64,000 bases of DNA from Chryseobacterium sp. Leaf405 (lineage in GTDB: Bacteria > Bacteroidota > Bacteroidia > Flavobacteriales > Weeksellaceae), in NCBI RefSeq assembly GCF_001425355.1, contig NZ_LMQN01000016.1, forward strand, positions 208,361 to 272,360, given 5' to 3'. Made by a program: the position numbers and the translations under genes. Within the stretch, counting starts at the first letter, position 1; each line of letters begins with the position of its first letter. Under the pieces are notes generated by a model, which was not told the origin of the DNA, searched no databases, and saw only the letters and a program-made list of their open reading frames with translations. Positions 26,113 through 34,876 of the stretch are shown here, in pieces.

Positions 26113-26141
26113 AATCCCTAAGAATGAAAATCTTAGAGATT
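26113..26141 (-). terminator. Terminator of the M20 peptidase gene
   Basis: AATC/GATT and CTAAGA/TCTTAG stems, one mismatch, then seven T on the minus strand. Confidence 0.7.
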
Positions 26142-26161
26142 AATTATAATAATTATAAATA

Positions 26162-27541
26162 CTATTTAGCATAATTTTCAAAAAACAGTGGAATACTCTC
26201 AATTCCTTTGTAGAAATTAAATAATCCGTAATGTTCATTTGGAGAATGTATCGCATCAGAATCTAATCCAAAGCCCATTAATACAGATTTAGCACCTAAA
26301 ACCTGTTCGAACATCGCTGTGATGGGAATACTTCCACCACCTCTGTATGGAAGAACTTCTTTTCCGAAAGCTGTCTCCATAGCCTGTTTGGCAGCTAAGA
26401 ATTCTTTTGTATCTGTCGGTAAAACATATGGCATACCTCCGTGATGTGGTGTAATTTTTACTTTTACGTTTTCAGGAGCTATTTTTTCAAAATATTTTGT
26501 GAATTTCTCTGTAATTTCTTCTGGAGTCTGATAAGGAACTAGACGCATTGAAATTTTAGCAGAAGCCTTTGAAGGAATTACTGTTTTTGCACCTTCTCCT
26601 GTATAACCACCCCAAATTCCATTACAGTCTAATGTTGGACGAATAGATGTTCTTTCCAATGTCGTATACCCTTTTTCACCTTCTACTCCGTTTAATCCGA
26701 TTGATTTTTTGAATTCTTCAGGATTGTCTTTCAATTTATTCATATCTGCTCTTTCTGCATCAGAAACAGTTTCTACATTATCATAAAAGCCGTCGATAGT
26801 AATATGACCGTCTTCATCGATTAACTTAGCAATCATTCTTGAAAGCACATGAATCGGATTAGGAACCGCACCACCATAAAGTCCGGAGTGCAAATCTCTG
26901 TTTGGACCTTCAATTTCAACTTCCACATAACTTAAACCTCTCAAACCTGTTGTAACAGTTGGCTGTTCGTTGCTGTAAATATGAGTATCAGAAATTAAAA
27001 TACAGTCACAAGATAATTTTTCTTTATTTTCATTCACAAAATCACCTAAGCTTACAGAACCTACTTCTTCTTCTCCTTCTAAAATGAATTTAACATTACA
27101 AGGAAGTGTATTGGTCTGCATCATTGCTTCAAAAGCTTTCAAATGCATGAAAAACTGTCCTTTATCATCTGCAGAACCTCTCGCAAAAATAGCTCCGTCA
27201 GGATGAAGTTCTGTTTTCTCAATATACGGTTCAAAAGGTGGTTTTGTCCATAATTCTAATGGGTCGGCAGGCTGAACATCATAATGTCCGTAAACCAAAA
27301 CCGTTGGTAAGTTTTTATCTAAAATTTTATCCCCATACACAATAGGATATCCCTTTGTCTGGCAAATTTCCACATTGTCGGCACCAGCATTTTTAAGGTA
27401 TTCTGCCACGACATCCGCACATTTTAATACGTCATTTTTATAGGCAGGATCTGCAGAAATAGAAGGAATTCTCAATAATTCAAATAATTCATCAACGAAA
27501 CGCTGTTTGTTTTCGTTGATGTAATGTAATGTCTCTTGCAT
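26162..27541 (-). CDS. M20-family metallopeptidase (dipeptidase)
   Basis: The 459-residue protein has the M20 zinc-peptidase pattern: VYGHYDVQPAD (first metal His and Asp, about residues 84-94), GSADDKGQ with the bridging Asp, and EGEEEVGS with the catalytic Glu (about 155-162). A dimerisation lid domain lies in the middle and the last metal His in SDAIHSPNEHYGL. M20A dipeptidases hydrolyse dipeptides or acylated amino acids in the cytoplasm; no signal peptide is present. Single-gene unit. Confidence 0.9.
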   Translation of the reverse strand: MQETLHYINENKQRFVDELFELLRIPSISADPAYKNDVLKCADVVAEYLKNAGADNVEICQTKGYPIVYGDKILDKNLPTVLVYGHYDVQPADPLELWTKPPFEPYIEKTELHPDGAIFARGSADDKGQFFMHLKAFEAMMQTNTLPCNVKFILEGEEEVGSVSLGDFVNENKEKLSCDCILISDTHIYSNEQPTVTTGLRGLSYVEVEIEGPNRDLHSGLYGGAVPNPIHVLSRMIAKLIDEDGHITIDGFYDNVETVSDAERADMNKLKDNPEEFKKSIGLNGVEGEKGYTTLERTSIRPTLDCNGIWGGYTGEGAKTVIPSKASAKISMRLVPYQTPEEITEKFTKYFEKIAPENVKVKITPHHGGMPYVLPTDTKEFLAAKQAMETAFGKEVLPYRGGGSIPITAMFEQVLGAKSVLMGFGLDSDAIHSPNEHYGLFNFYKGIESIPLFFENYAK

Positions 27542-27664
27542 TGTAAAATTTTATTTTGTTAAAAGTAAAAAAATTGCCCCGCAGGAACAAACAAAAACAG
27601 ACAAATTTCCTAATACCTATTAATAACTGATAATTAAGAATTTAACATTACCTCAAACAAAAAA

Positions 27665-27686
27665 TGCCCTGCATCTCTGCAAGGCA
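27665..27686 (-). terminator. Terminator of the small lipoprotein gene
   Basis: TGCC.TGCA/TGCA.GGCA stem with one mismatch; on the minus strand followed by TTTTTTGTTTG. Confidence 0.7.
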
Positions 27687-27709
27687 CTCTTTATATGGTG
27701 TACTGATAA

Positions 27710-27994
27710 TTAGTGTTCAGCTTTTGGAGCGTGTGCTTCTTCAGGCTTTGCTGTTGAAGTTGCGCTATCCGTTTTAGGAGCTTCCTCATCATGCTTTTCA
27801 GCCGTTGCACCTTCTGTATGTTCTGCAGCAGCTTCATGACCATGACCGTGAGCTTCAGCACCACCCTGTACATCTTCAGAATATCTGTCTGCACCTTCTT
27901 CAAGCTTAATAATATTCTTATTTCCGCCAGCCTGAATCTTTTTGCAGCTTACAGCAACAGTAGCAAGAGCCAAACATAGAACTAATTTTTTCAT
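27710..27994 (-). CDS. Small His/Glu-rich lipoprotein
   Basis: The 94-residue product begins with a lipoprotein signal peptide ending VAVSC, with the lipidated Cys at residue 17. The remainder is low-complexity: about ten His plus many Glu, Ala and Lys (for example EAHGHGHEAAAEHTEG). A His-rich tail could bind metal, but that is inference. A second frame over the same DNA is ignored because only this one has a signal peptide. No family is recognised. Its terminator follows at 27665-27686. Confidence 0.65.
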   Translation of the reverse strand: MKKLVLCLALATVAVSCKKIQAGGNKNIIKLEEGADRYSEDVQGGAEAHGHGHEAAAEHTEGATAEKHDEEAPKTDSATSTAKPEEAHAPKAEH

Positions 27995-28130
27995 ATGTAA
28001 AATTTATTTTTTAAGGTCATATAAAATCACATTACGTAGCCGTTTATCATCATTTTTAACAGCAAGCGATTTCATGTTTAATTTTTTGATTGCCCAAAAT
28101 TAAGGATTCCTATTTTTTTCAGCAACATTT

Positions 28131-29279
28131 TTAGACTGATTTTAATATTATTTTCCCTTTTTTGGATTGTGTAAAAATAAGATAGTTTTTTCCACCGTCT
28201 TTTAATCCATATTTTTTCTTGATTTCTTCCGGTTTTAGAGGGTAGTTTTTTGAAATAATATTAAACTGACTTTTCTTTTTAATTTCTTTAGCATCAATCA
28301 TTTCCATCTCAAAAATCCTTCCCGGAAAATTGGTTTTTTTTTCATTTGAAGTATAAAAATGAGAATTCGGATGAAGCTTTTTTAGCTGAAATTTTTCTGA
28401 AATTAAATTAAAAACTCCGGCTTTCAGCATAGAATTATTAGGAATATAAATAAATTTTTCAGGTTCGGCATATTCTGCATGGGCATTTTCTTCTTCTTTG
28501 AACGTAAAAGTAAAATTAGATTCGTCGCTTTCTAGATTTATACAATTGCAAATTATCTCATCTGAAATTTGATTTGATAAAAAGACAACCACTTCTTTCA
28601 CATCATTTTTAACAGCAATAATCTCAATTCTAGAAACCCCTTTCAATACAGAAATCAAGTATTTTAAATCAATTAAAGGCGATAATTTTATGACAACTTC
28701 ATTGGAAATTGAAAGTAACTTTTCCTGGATTTCAATAATATTCGGTGATAAATCTTCCAGCAAAAAGACTTTGTTTTTATTATTGTCCCTTCTCGCTGGA
28801 TCAAGGTAAATTAAATCAAAATTTTCATTATTTTCCGTTAAAAAATCTTCCAGTTTCTGATTGATGAATCTTGCTTTTTTATCTAAAATATTCCAATTGT
28901 ATTCAACAATTTCCAAAAGCTCAGCATTCTGTTCGATAAGTGTAATTTCTTCAAAATTTTGAGACAAATAATATGCATCAATTCCAAAACCACTCGTTAA
29001 ATCAATAAACTTTTTCCCTTTTAGAATTTCTGATTTATATTCAGCTGTTTTTTCGGATGAAGATTGTTCCAAGCTTAGTTGCGGTGGAAAAATGATTCCT
29101 TCTTTCAACAAAAACGGAAACTTCTTCTTAGCCACTTGTTTCCCTTTAATCTGTTGAACGATTTCCTGCATAGAAACTTCGGTAAAGGGAGATTTTTTTA
29201 ACAATAAAGAATGCAAATCCGTCGTAAGATTTGCATTAATATATTTCTGAACTTCTTGATTTATAATTTCTTTTTCCAC
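28131..29279 (-). CDS. Class I SAM-dependent methyltransferase with THUMP-like C-terminus
   Basis: 382 residues. The SAM-binding part contains FIDLTSGFGIDAYYLSQ (motif I, about residues 90-106) and LIYLDPARRDNNKN (about 155-168), a DPARR motif characteristic of a Bacteroidetes THUMP-like methyltransferase family. The C-terminal third resembles the family's ferredoxin-like domain. RNA is the likely substrate, by analogy to THUMP proteins, but this is untested. It is the last gene of a tight run: mutA, then DinB, then this gene. Confidence 0.7.
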   Translation of the reverse strand: MEKEIINQEVQKYINANLTTDLHSLLLKKSPFTEVSMQEIVQQIKGKQVAKKKFPFLLKEGIIFPPQLSLEQSSSEKTAEYKSEILKGKKFIDLTSGFGIDAYYLSQNFEEITLIEQNAELLEIVEYNWNILDKKARFINQKLEDFLTENNENFDLIYLDPARRDNNKNKVFLLEDLSPNIIEIQEKLLSISNEVVIKLSPLIDLKYLISVLKGVSRIEIIAVKNDVKEVVVFLSNQISDEIICNCINLESDESNFTFTFKEEENAHAEYAEPEKFIYIPNNSMLKAGVFNLISEKFQLKKLHPNSHFYTSNEKKTNFPGRIFEMEMIDAKEIKKKSQFNIISKNYPLKPEEIKKKYGLKDGGKNYLIFTQSKKGKIILKSV

Positions 29280-29282
29280 AAT

Positions 29283-29723
29283 TTATCTTTTGTAAAAAAT
29301 ATAATCCGTTAGTATCGGTTTAATTCCGTTTTGCTTCAACAGAGAATTGATTTGCCCTCGGTGATACGTTGAATGATTGATTGCCTGAAAAAGCATTTCA
29401 AAAATACTGTTTTCAAATTTTGTTCCTTTCGAATTCTGATATTCAACTTTTTGATCCAGATCCGAACTTTCTATAATCTGGATACTTTTTTTGAAATTCT
29501 GATGATTAATTTCATTCAAATGTTCAAAAGGATTAATCTGCCACACTTTGAAAGATTCTTCTCCTAAAATCCGTGAATTCCAAACCTGTTGAGCATTTAA
29601 AGTATGATTGATTAAACTGATTGCTTTCTCATCAACCTTTTCAAGATTTTCAGAAATCACTTTTATCATCTCTTTGTTGAAATGATAGGAATACTCAAAT
29701 AAATCAATCAGTTTTTCTGTCAT
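29283..29723 (-). CDS. DinB-family protein
   Basis: The 146-residue four-helix protein has DinB/YfiT traits: SYHFNKEMIKVISENL, then INHTLNAQQVWNSRI with a His that is usually a metal ligand, and NHSTYHRGQIN near the end with the typical HRGQ pair of His ligands. The family includes metal-dependent thiol transferases and proteins of unknown function. The ATG overlaps the mutA stop by one base and the gene ends 3 bp before the methyltransferase, so it is part of that operon. Confidence 0.7.
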   Translation of the reverse strand: MTEKLIDLFEYSYHFNKEMIKVISENLEKVDEKAISLINHTLNAQQVWNSRILGEESFKVWQINPFEHLNEINHQNFKKSIQIIESSDLDQKVEYQNSKGTKFENSIFEMLFQAINHSTYHRGQINSLLKQNGIKPILTDYIFYKR

Positions 29724-30874
29724 TATTCAAACATTTCAGCCCAACGAACAGCCTTAATTTCGTTTTCGTTATATAATTCCTCAACAGATTTTTTAACTTC
29801 TAATTTTGGATATAAATTAACGCCAATCAGTTTTATTTTTCCTTCTTCTACCCATTTTTGTTCTTCAACAGCGTGGTCGTAGATTTTTTTCTGAATAATT
29901 CCTTGCTTTAAAAGCTCCATATAACCTCCATTTTCTTCCATCTCAACAAAAAACGCCCATGATTTTTCGGCAATCTGCTGCGTAATATCTTCTACATAGT
30001 AACTCCCGTTTGAAGCATCTTCAAAAACATTAATAATACTTTCGTAAGCTAAAACAATCTGCTGTTTAAAAGAAATTTCTTCTGAAATATCGGTACTTTT
30101 ATCAACAAGATAATTATTACTAAAAACAGCATCTGCGCCACCAATCATTGCAGAAGCCAACTCTAAAGTCGAACGGATCAGATTATTTTCGTTATCGGCA
30201 ACAGCTTTATTTCTTAACGAAGTTTCAGCAAAAATATATGGAATTTCGTCTAAAGTATATTCTTTGGAAAGTTGATTGAAAACCATTTTAAAAGCTCTCA
30301 ATTTTGCCATTTCAAAGAAATAATTTGCTCCTACTGCAATTCTGAAAACCAGTTTATTTAAAATTTCAGCACCGTAAACTTCAACCAGTTCTTTCGTTTT
30401 AGCCAACGCAATTCCTAATTGCTGATAGATTGCAGCGCCAGCATTTTGATGAAGAGAAATATCTACACAAATATTTCTTCTAAACTCTTTTGCCAATAAT
30501 TCTTTCACCAACTGATCGTTAATGGTAGCTTCTTTTTCATCAAAAACGTTAATTAACGAAAAATACTGATCTTCTTCTTTAGGACTGATATGTCCAGCCA
30601 AATCAATATTATCTACAAAAATTGTTTTCTGCTCAAGATTTTCAACATTCTGATCCAAAATAAACGCAAACACATCTTCTTCTAAACTTTCGTGATATCT
30701 TGCAACCAAATGCGTGCTTTCTTCGATTTTTGGAAGATTTACCAAAGCTTTTTGAACAGAATCATAGAAAGGCTTCACCTCAATCCCTTCAAGATTTTCT
30801 TTCTTCAGAACTGAATAAATATCATCAGTTTTAAGCTGTTTTTTAACTAAATTTTCCCAGACTGTATTTGACAT
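29723..30874 (-). CDS. mutA: Methylmalonyl-CoA mutase small subunit
   Basis: The 383-residue protein matches the non-catalytic small (beta) subunit of heterodimeric methylmalonyl-CoA mutase: RNICVDISLHQNAGAAIYQQLGIALAKTKELV and ANYFFEMAKLRAFKMVFNQL are family segments, and no B12-binding Asp-x-His-xx-Gly motif is present. It supports the large subunit in interconverting succinyl-CoA and methylmalonyl-CoA. The large subunit gene, normally adjacent, is not in this window; the next genes are DinB and a methyltransferase. It is shorter than many small subunits. The upstream 143 bp contains a dispersed repeat. Confidence 0.8.
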   Translation of the reverse strand: MSNTVWENLVKKQLKTDDIYSVLKKENLEGIEVKPFYDSVQKALVNLPKIEESTHLVARYHESLEEDVFAFILDQNVENLEQKTIFVDNIDLAGHISPKEEDQYFSLINVFDEKEATINDQLVKELLAKEFRRNICVDISLHQNAGAAIYQQLGIALAKTKELVEVYGAEILNKLVFRIAVGANYFFEMAKLRAFKMVFNQLSKEYTLDEIPYIFAETSLRNKAVADNENNLIRSTLELASAMIGGADAVFSNNYLVDKSTDISEEISFKQQIVLAYESIINVFEDASNGSYYVEDITQQIAEKSWAFFVEMEENGGYMELLKQGIIQKKIYDHAVEEQKWVEEGKIKLIGVNLYPKLEVKKSVEELYNENEIKAVRWAEMFE

Positions 30875-30903
30875 TGGTTATTATTATTGGTGAATTGTCA
30901 ATC

Positions 30904-30929
30904 GTCAATTTTGTTTCACAAGTGAATTT
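30904..30929. repeat. Dispersed intergenic repeat, copy 2
   Basis: A 26-base segment beginning GTCAATTTTGT that matches 22254-22279 with two differences. It lies 30 bp upstream of mutA. A TTCACT segment recurs downstream in both copies. Confidence 0.55.
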
Positions 30930-31017
30930 TTCATCGACAAATTTTGACATTCTATATGGATTTACATTTAAAAATTAACACGCAAAGTGAATTGATCATT
31001 CAATATTCACTTCTACA

Positions 31018-31374
31018 TTATTTTTTGGCAACATTTGTACTGTCGACTACCAAAATGAAAATCTCTTCATTCGGCTTTTTCATAAAATAATTTTCTCGTG
31101 CGTATTTTTCTTTTTCGGACTTATTATTCATCAGTTTCTTGTAGAATGTATCATTCTTTTCGTATTCTGTTTTATAATATTCCAATTGTTCTTCGTATTT
31201 GCCGATTTCTCCGTTGAGCTCATTAATAACGAGAAAAGAAGTTTTATCAAAGAAAACCATCCACACCAGAAACATACAGATCGTAATCACATATTTATTC
31301 AATACATAAGTTTTGATAAATTTAAGTGTTTCCGATGTCGGTTGAATATCCTTTATTAATTTTTTCTCAGCCAT
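31018..31374 (-). CDS. Septum formation initiator (DivIC/FtsB-like) protein
   Basis: This is a 118-residue protein with a membrane helix (about 27-45: KYVITICMFLVWMVFF) followed by a short coiled coil (about 50-85: ELNGEIGKYEEQLEYYKTEYEKN) and the motif EKYARENYFMKKPNEEIF that is typical of DivIC/FtsB. The family bridges FtsQ and FtsL in the divisome. It follows uridine kinase by 12 bp on the same strand, so both are likely co-transcribed. Confidence 0.8.
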   Translation of the reverse strand: MAEKKLIKDIQPTSETLKFIKTYVLNKYVITICMFLVWMVFFDKTSFLVINELNGEIGKYEEQLEYYKTEYEKNDTFYKKLMNNKSEKEKYARENYFMKKPNEEIFILVVDSTNVAKK

Positions 31375-31386
31375 TTTCAGAAGATT

Positions 31387-32001
31387 TTAATGTTTTCTAA
31401 GTGAGTTTTTAATCACGGTGGTCAGAAAATCAATAGCCACCGAATTCTGTCTCATATTGGGAATAATTAGATCTGCTTCATTTTTTGAAGGTTCGATAAA
31501 TTCCTGATGCATAGGTTTCAGGGTCGTCTGATAACGGTGAAGAACTTCACCCAAATCTCTTCCTCTGTCTTGAGTATCTCTACGGATTCTTCGGATCAAT
31601 CTTTCGTCGGAATCTGCATGAACAAACACTTTTAAATCAAACTCTTTCAACAATTCTTTGTTCGTTAAAACAAGAATTCCTTCTACTACCAATACATTTC
31701 TCGGTTCTACCGTTACATGGTCTCCCGTTCTGGAATGGGTAACAAAACTGTAAATCGGCTGCTCAATCGCCTCATTATTTTTAAGCGCTTTTACATGTTT
31801 CAGCATCAATTCAAAATCGATAGACTTTGGATGATCATAATTGAGAGCTTCTCTTTCTGTAAGCGTTAAATTATGATTATCATGATAATAATTATCCTGA
31901 GAAAGGATGTTCATTCCTTCAACATCAAGCTGCTGAAGGATCTTGTCAACAACTGTAGTTTTGCCGGATCCTGTACCTCCTGCAATTCCTATTACAAGCA
32001 T
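31387..32001 (-). CDS. udk: Uridine kinase
   Basis: The 204-residue P-loop kinase has the Walker A motif GIAGGTGSGKTT (residues 5-16) and SQDNYYHD (about 35-42), where the Asp of QDNYY is catalytic. NYDHPKSIDF and RRIRRDTQDRGR further along are uridine kinase family features. It phosphorylates uridine and cytidine in the salvage pathway. A nucleoside transporter is encoded about 10 kb away, not in the same operon. It is the first gene of a pair with the DivIC-like protein. Confidence 0.92.
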   Translation of the reverse strand: MLVIGIAGGTGSGKTTVVDKILQQLDVEGMNILSQDNYYHDNHNLTLTEREALNYDHPKSIDFELMLKHVKALKNNEAIEQPIYSFVTHSRTGDHVTVEPRNVLVVEGILVLTNKELLKEFDLKVFVHADSDERLIRRIRRDTQDRGRDLGEVLHRYQTTLKPMHQEFIEPSKNEADLIIPNMRQNSVAIDFLTTVIKNSLRKH

Positions 32002-32108
32002 TCTTTTAGAGTTTCTTTATAGTTGGTACAAATATACTATTTTATACGTGACAATGCACTTTGTAAAATATAAAACGTAATAATGAAAATCTTTTTTGAG
32101 TAAAAAAT

Positions 32109-32133
32109 AAGCTCCGACAAATTGTCGGAGCTT
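32109..32133 (-). terminator. Terminator of clpS
   Basis: 12-bp perfect stem AAGCTCCGACAA/TTGTCGGAGCTT, then A/T-rich tail on the minus strand, 7 bp past the stop. Confidence 0.75.
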
Positions 32134-32139
32134 TTAATT

Positions 32140-32445
32140 TTATACGATTTCGCTTGTTAATTCCCTTGAAAGCAATTTCTCGTGCATTGGTTTCAAAATA
32201 TCTATTGAACCGGTTTTCACAGTGCATTTTCCTTTAAAATGAACAAGAATCGTGCATTGCTCGGCCTGTTCTAAGCTATGTTTGCAAACCTGAATCAGAG
32301 AATCAATTACATAATCGAATGTGTGTACATCATCATTATGCAAAACTAATTTATAGACTTCATCAGTTTCATCCAAAACGAGTACTTCTTCTTCGTACTG
32401 GCGTTTAGGATCTTCATAATCTTTTATGCTGTTATAAAAAATCAT
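32140..32445 (-). CDS. clpS: ATP-dependent Clp protease adaptor ClpS
   Basis: The 101-residue protein has the ClpS core: YKLVLHNDDVHTFDYVID (about 31-48), with the NDD..T motif that binds N-degron residues, and a final LHNDD-type fold with SIDILKPMHEKLL at the end. ClpS delivers N-end-rule substrates to ClpAP/ClpCP. It has an acidic N-terminal extension (about 1-28) that would interact with the ATPase. It is 21 bp after the CNNM-family gene on the same strand, so read-through is possible. Confidence 0.88.
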   Translation of the reverse strand: MIFYNSIKDYEDPKRQYEEEVLVLDETDEVYKLVLHNDDVHTFDYVIDSLIQVCKHSLEQAEQCTILVHFKGKCTVKTGSIDILKPMHEKLLSRELTSEIV

Positions 32446-32466
32446 TTTTATTGTATTTAAAGTAGA

Positions 32467-33825
32467 TTAAACCTCTCCTATTTTTTCAGCAAGGTCATTA
32501 ATATTATTCGGTTCTTCATAAACCAATTCTACGAGCTCAACGCTCTTATTATTCATTTTTAAAATCTTAAAATGATAATGATCAATATCAAATTCCTGAT
32601 TTTCTTCCGGAATATCTGCCAATGCATGAAGAATAAATCCTGCCAATGAATTATACTCGCTTTCTTCTGAAAGAGCAAGTTTTTTAGGTAAAAATTCATT
32701 GATTTCGTCCAATGGCTGCGTAGCCTGAACCCAATAAGTATTTTCTCCTATTTTATCAACTATTTTTTCTTCATCATCTTCTTCATCCTGAATTTCACCT
32801 ACCAATTCTTCCAGAATATCTTCCAGTGTGATAATACCTTCTGTACCACCAAATTCGTCGATGACAATTGCTAAATGCTGTTTCTTCTGCTGAAAAATTT
32901 TCAATAAATCTGAAATCTTTTTACTTCCAACCACAAAAAAGGCATCACGCATCAATTCTTTCAAATCTTCATGGTTAATTTCCCCTTTTCTTCTTACAAA
33001 TTCTCTGATAATCTCTTTTGTATATAGAATACCTATAATATTATCGATTGAATTTTCGTAAACAGGAATACGGGAATAACCGCTATCCATTATTTTGTTA
33101 ATGATTTCGTTGATATCTTCTTCGAAATCAATTGAAGTAATGTTCTGACGGGGAACCATGATCTGTTTTGCAGAATGATCTGTAAAATCGAATGCATTTT
33201 TAATGATCTCATAGTTTTCTTCCTCGATCTCTCCGCTGTCAGCACTTTGTTTTACCAATAGCTGAAGCTCTTCAGTCGAGTGAATTTCCTGTTCTGACGC
33301 AGGGTGAATTTTAACTAATCTTAAAAAAGTATTCGACATTAAGTTCATCAACCAGATAAACGGCTTGAAAACAGTATAAAAAACTCTCAACGGAACTGCT
33401 GTAGCCATTGTAGTTGCTTCTGATTTTCTAATGGCTATTGATTTCGGGATTAGCTCACCAAAAACAATATGCATTACAGTAATCAAAACAAAGCTGATAA
33501 CCACTGAAATAGTAGTAATTGTTGTTTGAGCAAACTCTACATTCAGAGAATGCATGATACTTTCCACAACGTGATGCAAAGCGCTTTCTCCAACCCAACC
33601 CAGGGCAAGAGATGCCAACGTAATTCCTAACTGCGTTGCCGACAGATATTCATCAAGATGCTTGATAATATGCTCTGCCTGCTTTGCCATAGAGTTTCCT
33701 TCTGCGGCTTTTAGCTGGATTTGGGAATAACGAACTTTAACAATTGAAAATTCTGCGGCTACGAAGAAGCCATTAAGTAAAACAAGTAATAAGGCTAGCA
33801 AAAGCCTGACTATGTCCGAGTCCAT
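32467..33825 (-). CDS. CNNM/CorC-family transporter-associated protein (hemolysin family)
   Basis: The 452-residue protein has an N-terminal DUF21 membrane domain of about 3-4 helices (1-150), two CBS domains (about 195-320: VPRQNITSIDFEED, RIPVYENSIDNIIGILYTKEI, LAIVIDEFGGTEGIITLEDILEELVGEI) and a C-terminal CorC/HlyC domain. Family members mediate Mg2+/Co2+ transport or regulate it; haemolysin labels are historical. It is monocistronic or runs into clpS. The atpG terminator separates it from the atp operon. Confidence 0.85.
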   Translation of the reverse strand: MDSDIVRLLLALLLVLLNGFFVAAEFSIVKVRYSQIQLKAAEGNSMAKQAEHIIKHLDEYLSATQLGITLASLALGWVGESALHHVVESIMHSLNVEFAQTTITTISVVISFVLITVMHIVFGELIPKSIAIRKSEATTMATAVPLRVFYTVFKPFIWLMNLMSNTFLRLVKIHPASEQEIHSTEELQLLVKQSADSGEIEEENYEIIKNAFDFTDHSAKQIMVPRQNITSIDFEEDINEIINKIMDSGYSRIPVYENSIDNIIGILYTKEIIREFVRRKGEINHEDLKELMRDAFFVVGSKKISDLLKIFQQKKQHLAIVIDEFGGTEGIITLEDILEELVGEIQDEEDDEEKIVDKIGENTYWVQATQPLDEINEFLPKKLALSEESEYNSLAGFILHALADIPEENQEFDIDHYHFKILKMNNKSVELVELVYEEPNNINDLAEKIGEV

Positions 33826-33879
33826 TTAGAAATTATATAATTTATTCTTACAAAGATATACAAAATAAAAATAACAAAA

Positions 33880-33904
33880 AAAGCATCGTATATCACGATG
33901 CTTT
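33880..33904 (-). terminator. Terminator of the atp operon
   Basis: Stem AAAGCATCG/CGATGCTTT (one extra T-A pair inside) followed on the minus strand by TTTTTTT, 22 bp past atpG. Confidence 0.85.
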
Positions 33905-33926
33905 AATATTATGTTAAAATAATTCT

Positions 33927-34790
33927 TTACGAATTTTTCAAAGCTTCTGCTCCTGAAACGATTTCTAAGATTTCGTTTGTAATAGCAGCCTGTCTCGCTT
34001 TGTTGTAGAAGATTTTCAGATCATTTCTCAAAGCTTCTGCATTATCTGTTGCTTTGTGCATTGCAGTCATTCTCGCTCCGTGCTCTGATGCTACTGAATC
34101 AAGAACAGCTTTGAAAACCTGAGTTTTAATAGATTTAGGAATCAAATTATCTAAGATTTCTTTTCTATTTGGCTCAAAAATATAATCTGTTTCTACTTGA
34201 GGTTCTGTAGTTTCGGGCATTGAAATCGGAAGAAGTTGTTCTGTAGTCACTTCCTGAGTAGCCGCATTAACGAATTTATTATAAATTAAATAAACTTCAT
34301 CAAATTTACCCTCCGTAAAGCTGCTCATTACCGCTTCAGCAACGTGAGCAACAGCATCGAAGTTCAGGTTTTCGTAAACTGCACTTTCGTTAGCATAAAC
34401 CGTACGGGTTCTTCTTACTGCATCGAAAGCTTTTTTACCGATAGAAAGAACTTCAACCTCATATTGAGAGTTGTTTTGAAACTGTATATTAAGCTCCTTA
34501 ACAATAGAAGAGTTAAAAGCTCCCGCAAGACCTCTGTTTGAAGTAATAGCGATAAAAAGAACTTTTTTTACTTCTCTTTTCTGAGCGTAAATAGAAACCT
34601 GATCAGGATCTGAACTGGAATTTACATTTTGGATAAGTTCCTGTAATTTTTCAGAATACGGTCTTAACATTACGATTGCATCCTGTGCTTTTTTAAGTTT
34701 CGCTGCGGAAACCATTTTCATAGCACGTGTAATCTGCATCGTAGATGAAATTGACGTAATTCTACCTCGTATTTCTTTTAAGTTTGCCAT
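33927..34790 (-). CDS. atpG: F1 ATP synthase subunit gamma
   Basis: The 287-residue protein has the N- and C-terminal helices of the gamma rotor: MANLKEIRGRITSISSTMQITRAMKMV at the start and MTAMHKATDNAEALRNDLKIFYNKARQAAITNEI at the end (IxxEI signature). Gamma turns in the F1 head and couples proton flow to ATP synthesis. It is the last gene of the operon and is preceded by a long imperfect hairpin in the 86-bp gap after atpA. Confidence 0.95.
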   Translation of the reverse strand: MANLKEIRGRITSISSTMQITRAMKMVSAAKLKKAQDAIVMLRPYSEKLQELIQNVNSSSDPDQVSIYAQKREVKKVLFIAITSNRGLAGAFNSSIVKELNIQFQNNSQYEVEVLSIGKKAFDAVRRTRTVYANESAVYENLNFDAVAHVAEAVMSSFTEGKFDEVYLIYNKFVNAATQEVTTEQLLPISMPETTEPQVETDYIFEPNRKEILDNLIPKSIKTQVFKAVLDSVASEHGARMTAMHKATDNAEALRNDLKIFYNKARQAAITNEILEIVSGAEALKNS

Positions 34791-34796
34791 ATTGGG

Positions 34797-34873
34797 TTAG
34801 TTGTTGGTTGTCGGTTGTTGGTTGTTAGTTTTTAGAAATTTCTATCAACTACCAACCAAAAACCATCAACTAA
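34797..34873. repeat. Long imperfect inverted repeat between atpA and atpG
   Basis: Outer arms TTAGTTG/CAACTAA, then a 13-position segment with 12 pairs and a TAGAAA/TTTCTA inner stem; arms are built from GTTGGTTGT-type tandem units. It ends 7 bp before the atpG start codon and begins just after the atpA stop. Confidence 0.65.
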
Positions 34874-34876
34874 TTT

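Noticed and set aside
27691..27903. 70-codon ORF in another frame of the lipoprotein gene
   Set aside because: Same DNA gives a proper lipoprotein with signal peptide in a different frame.
29283..30874. A possible new toxin-antitoxin pair from the overlapping DinB and mutA genes
   Set aside because: Both proteins belong to well-known enzyme-like families and the overlap is ordinary operon packing.
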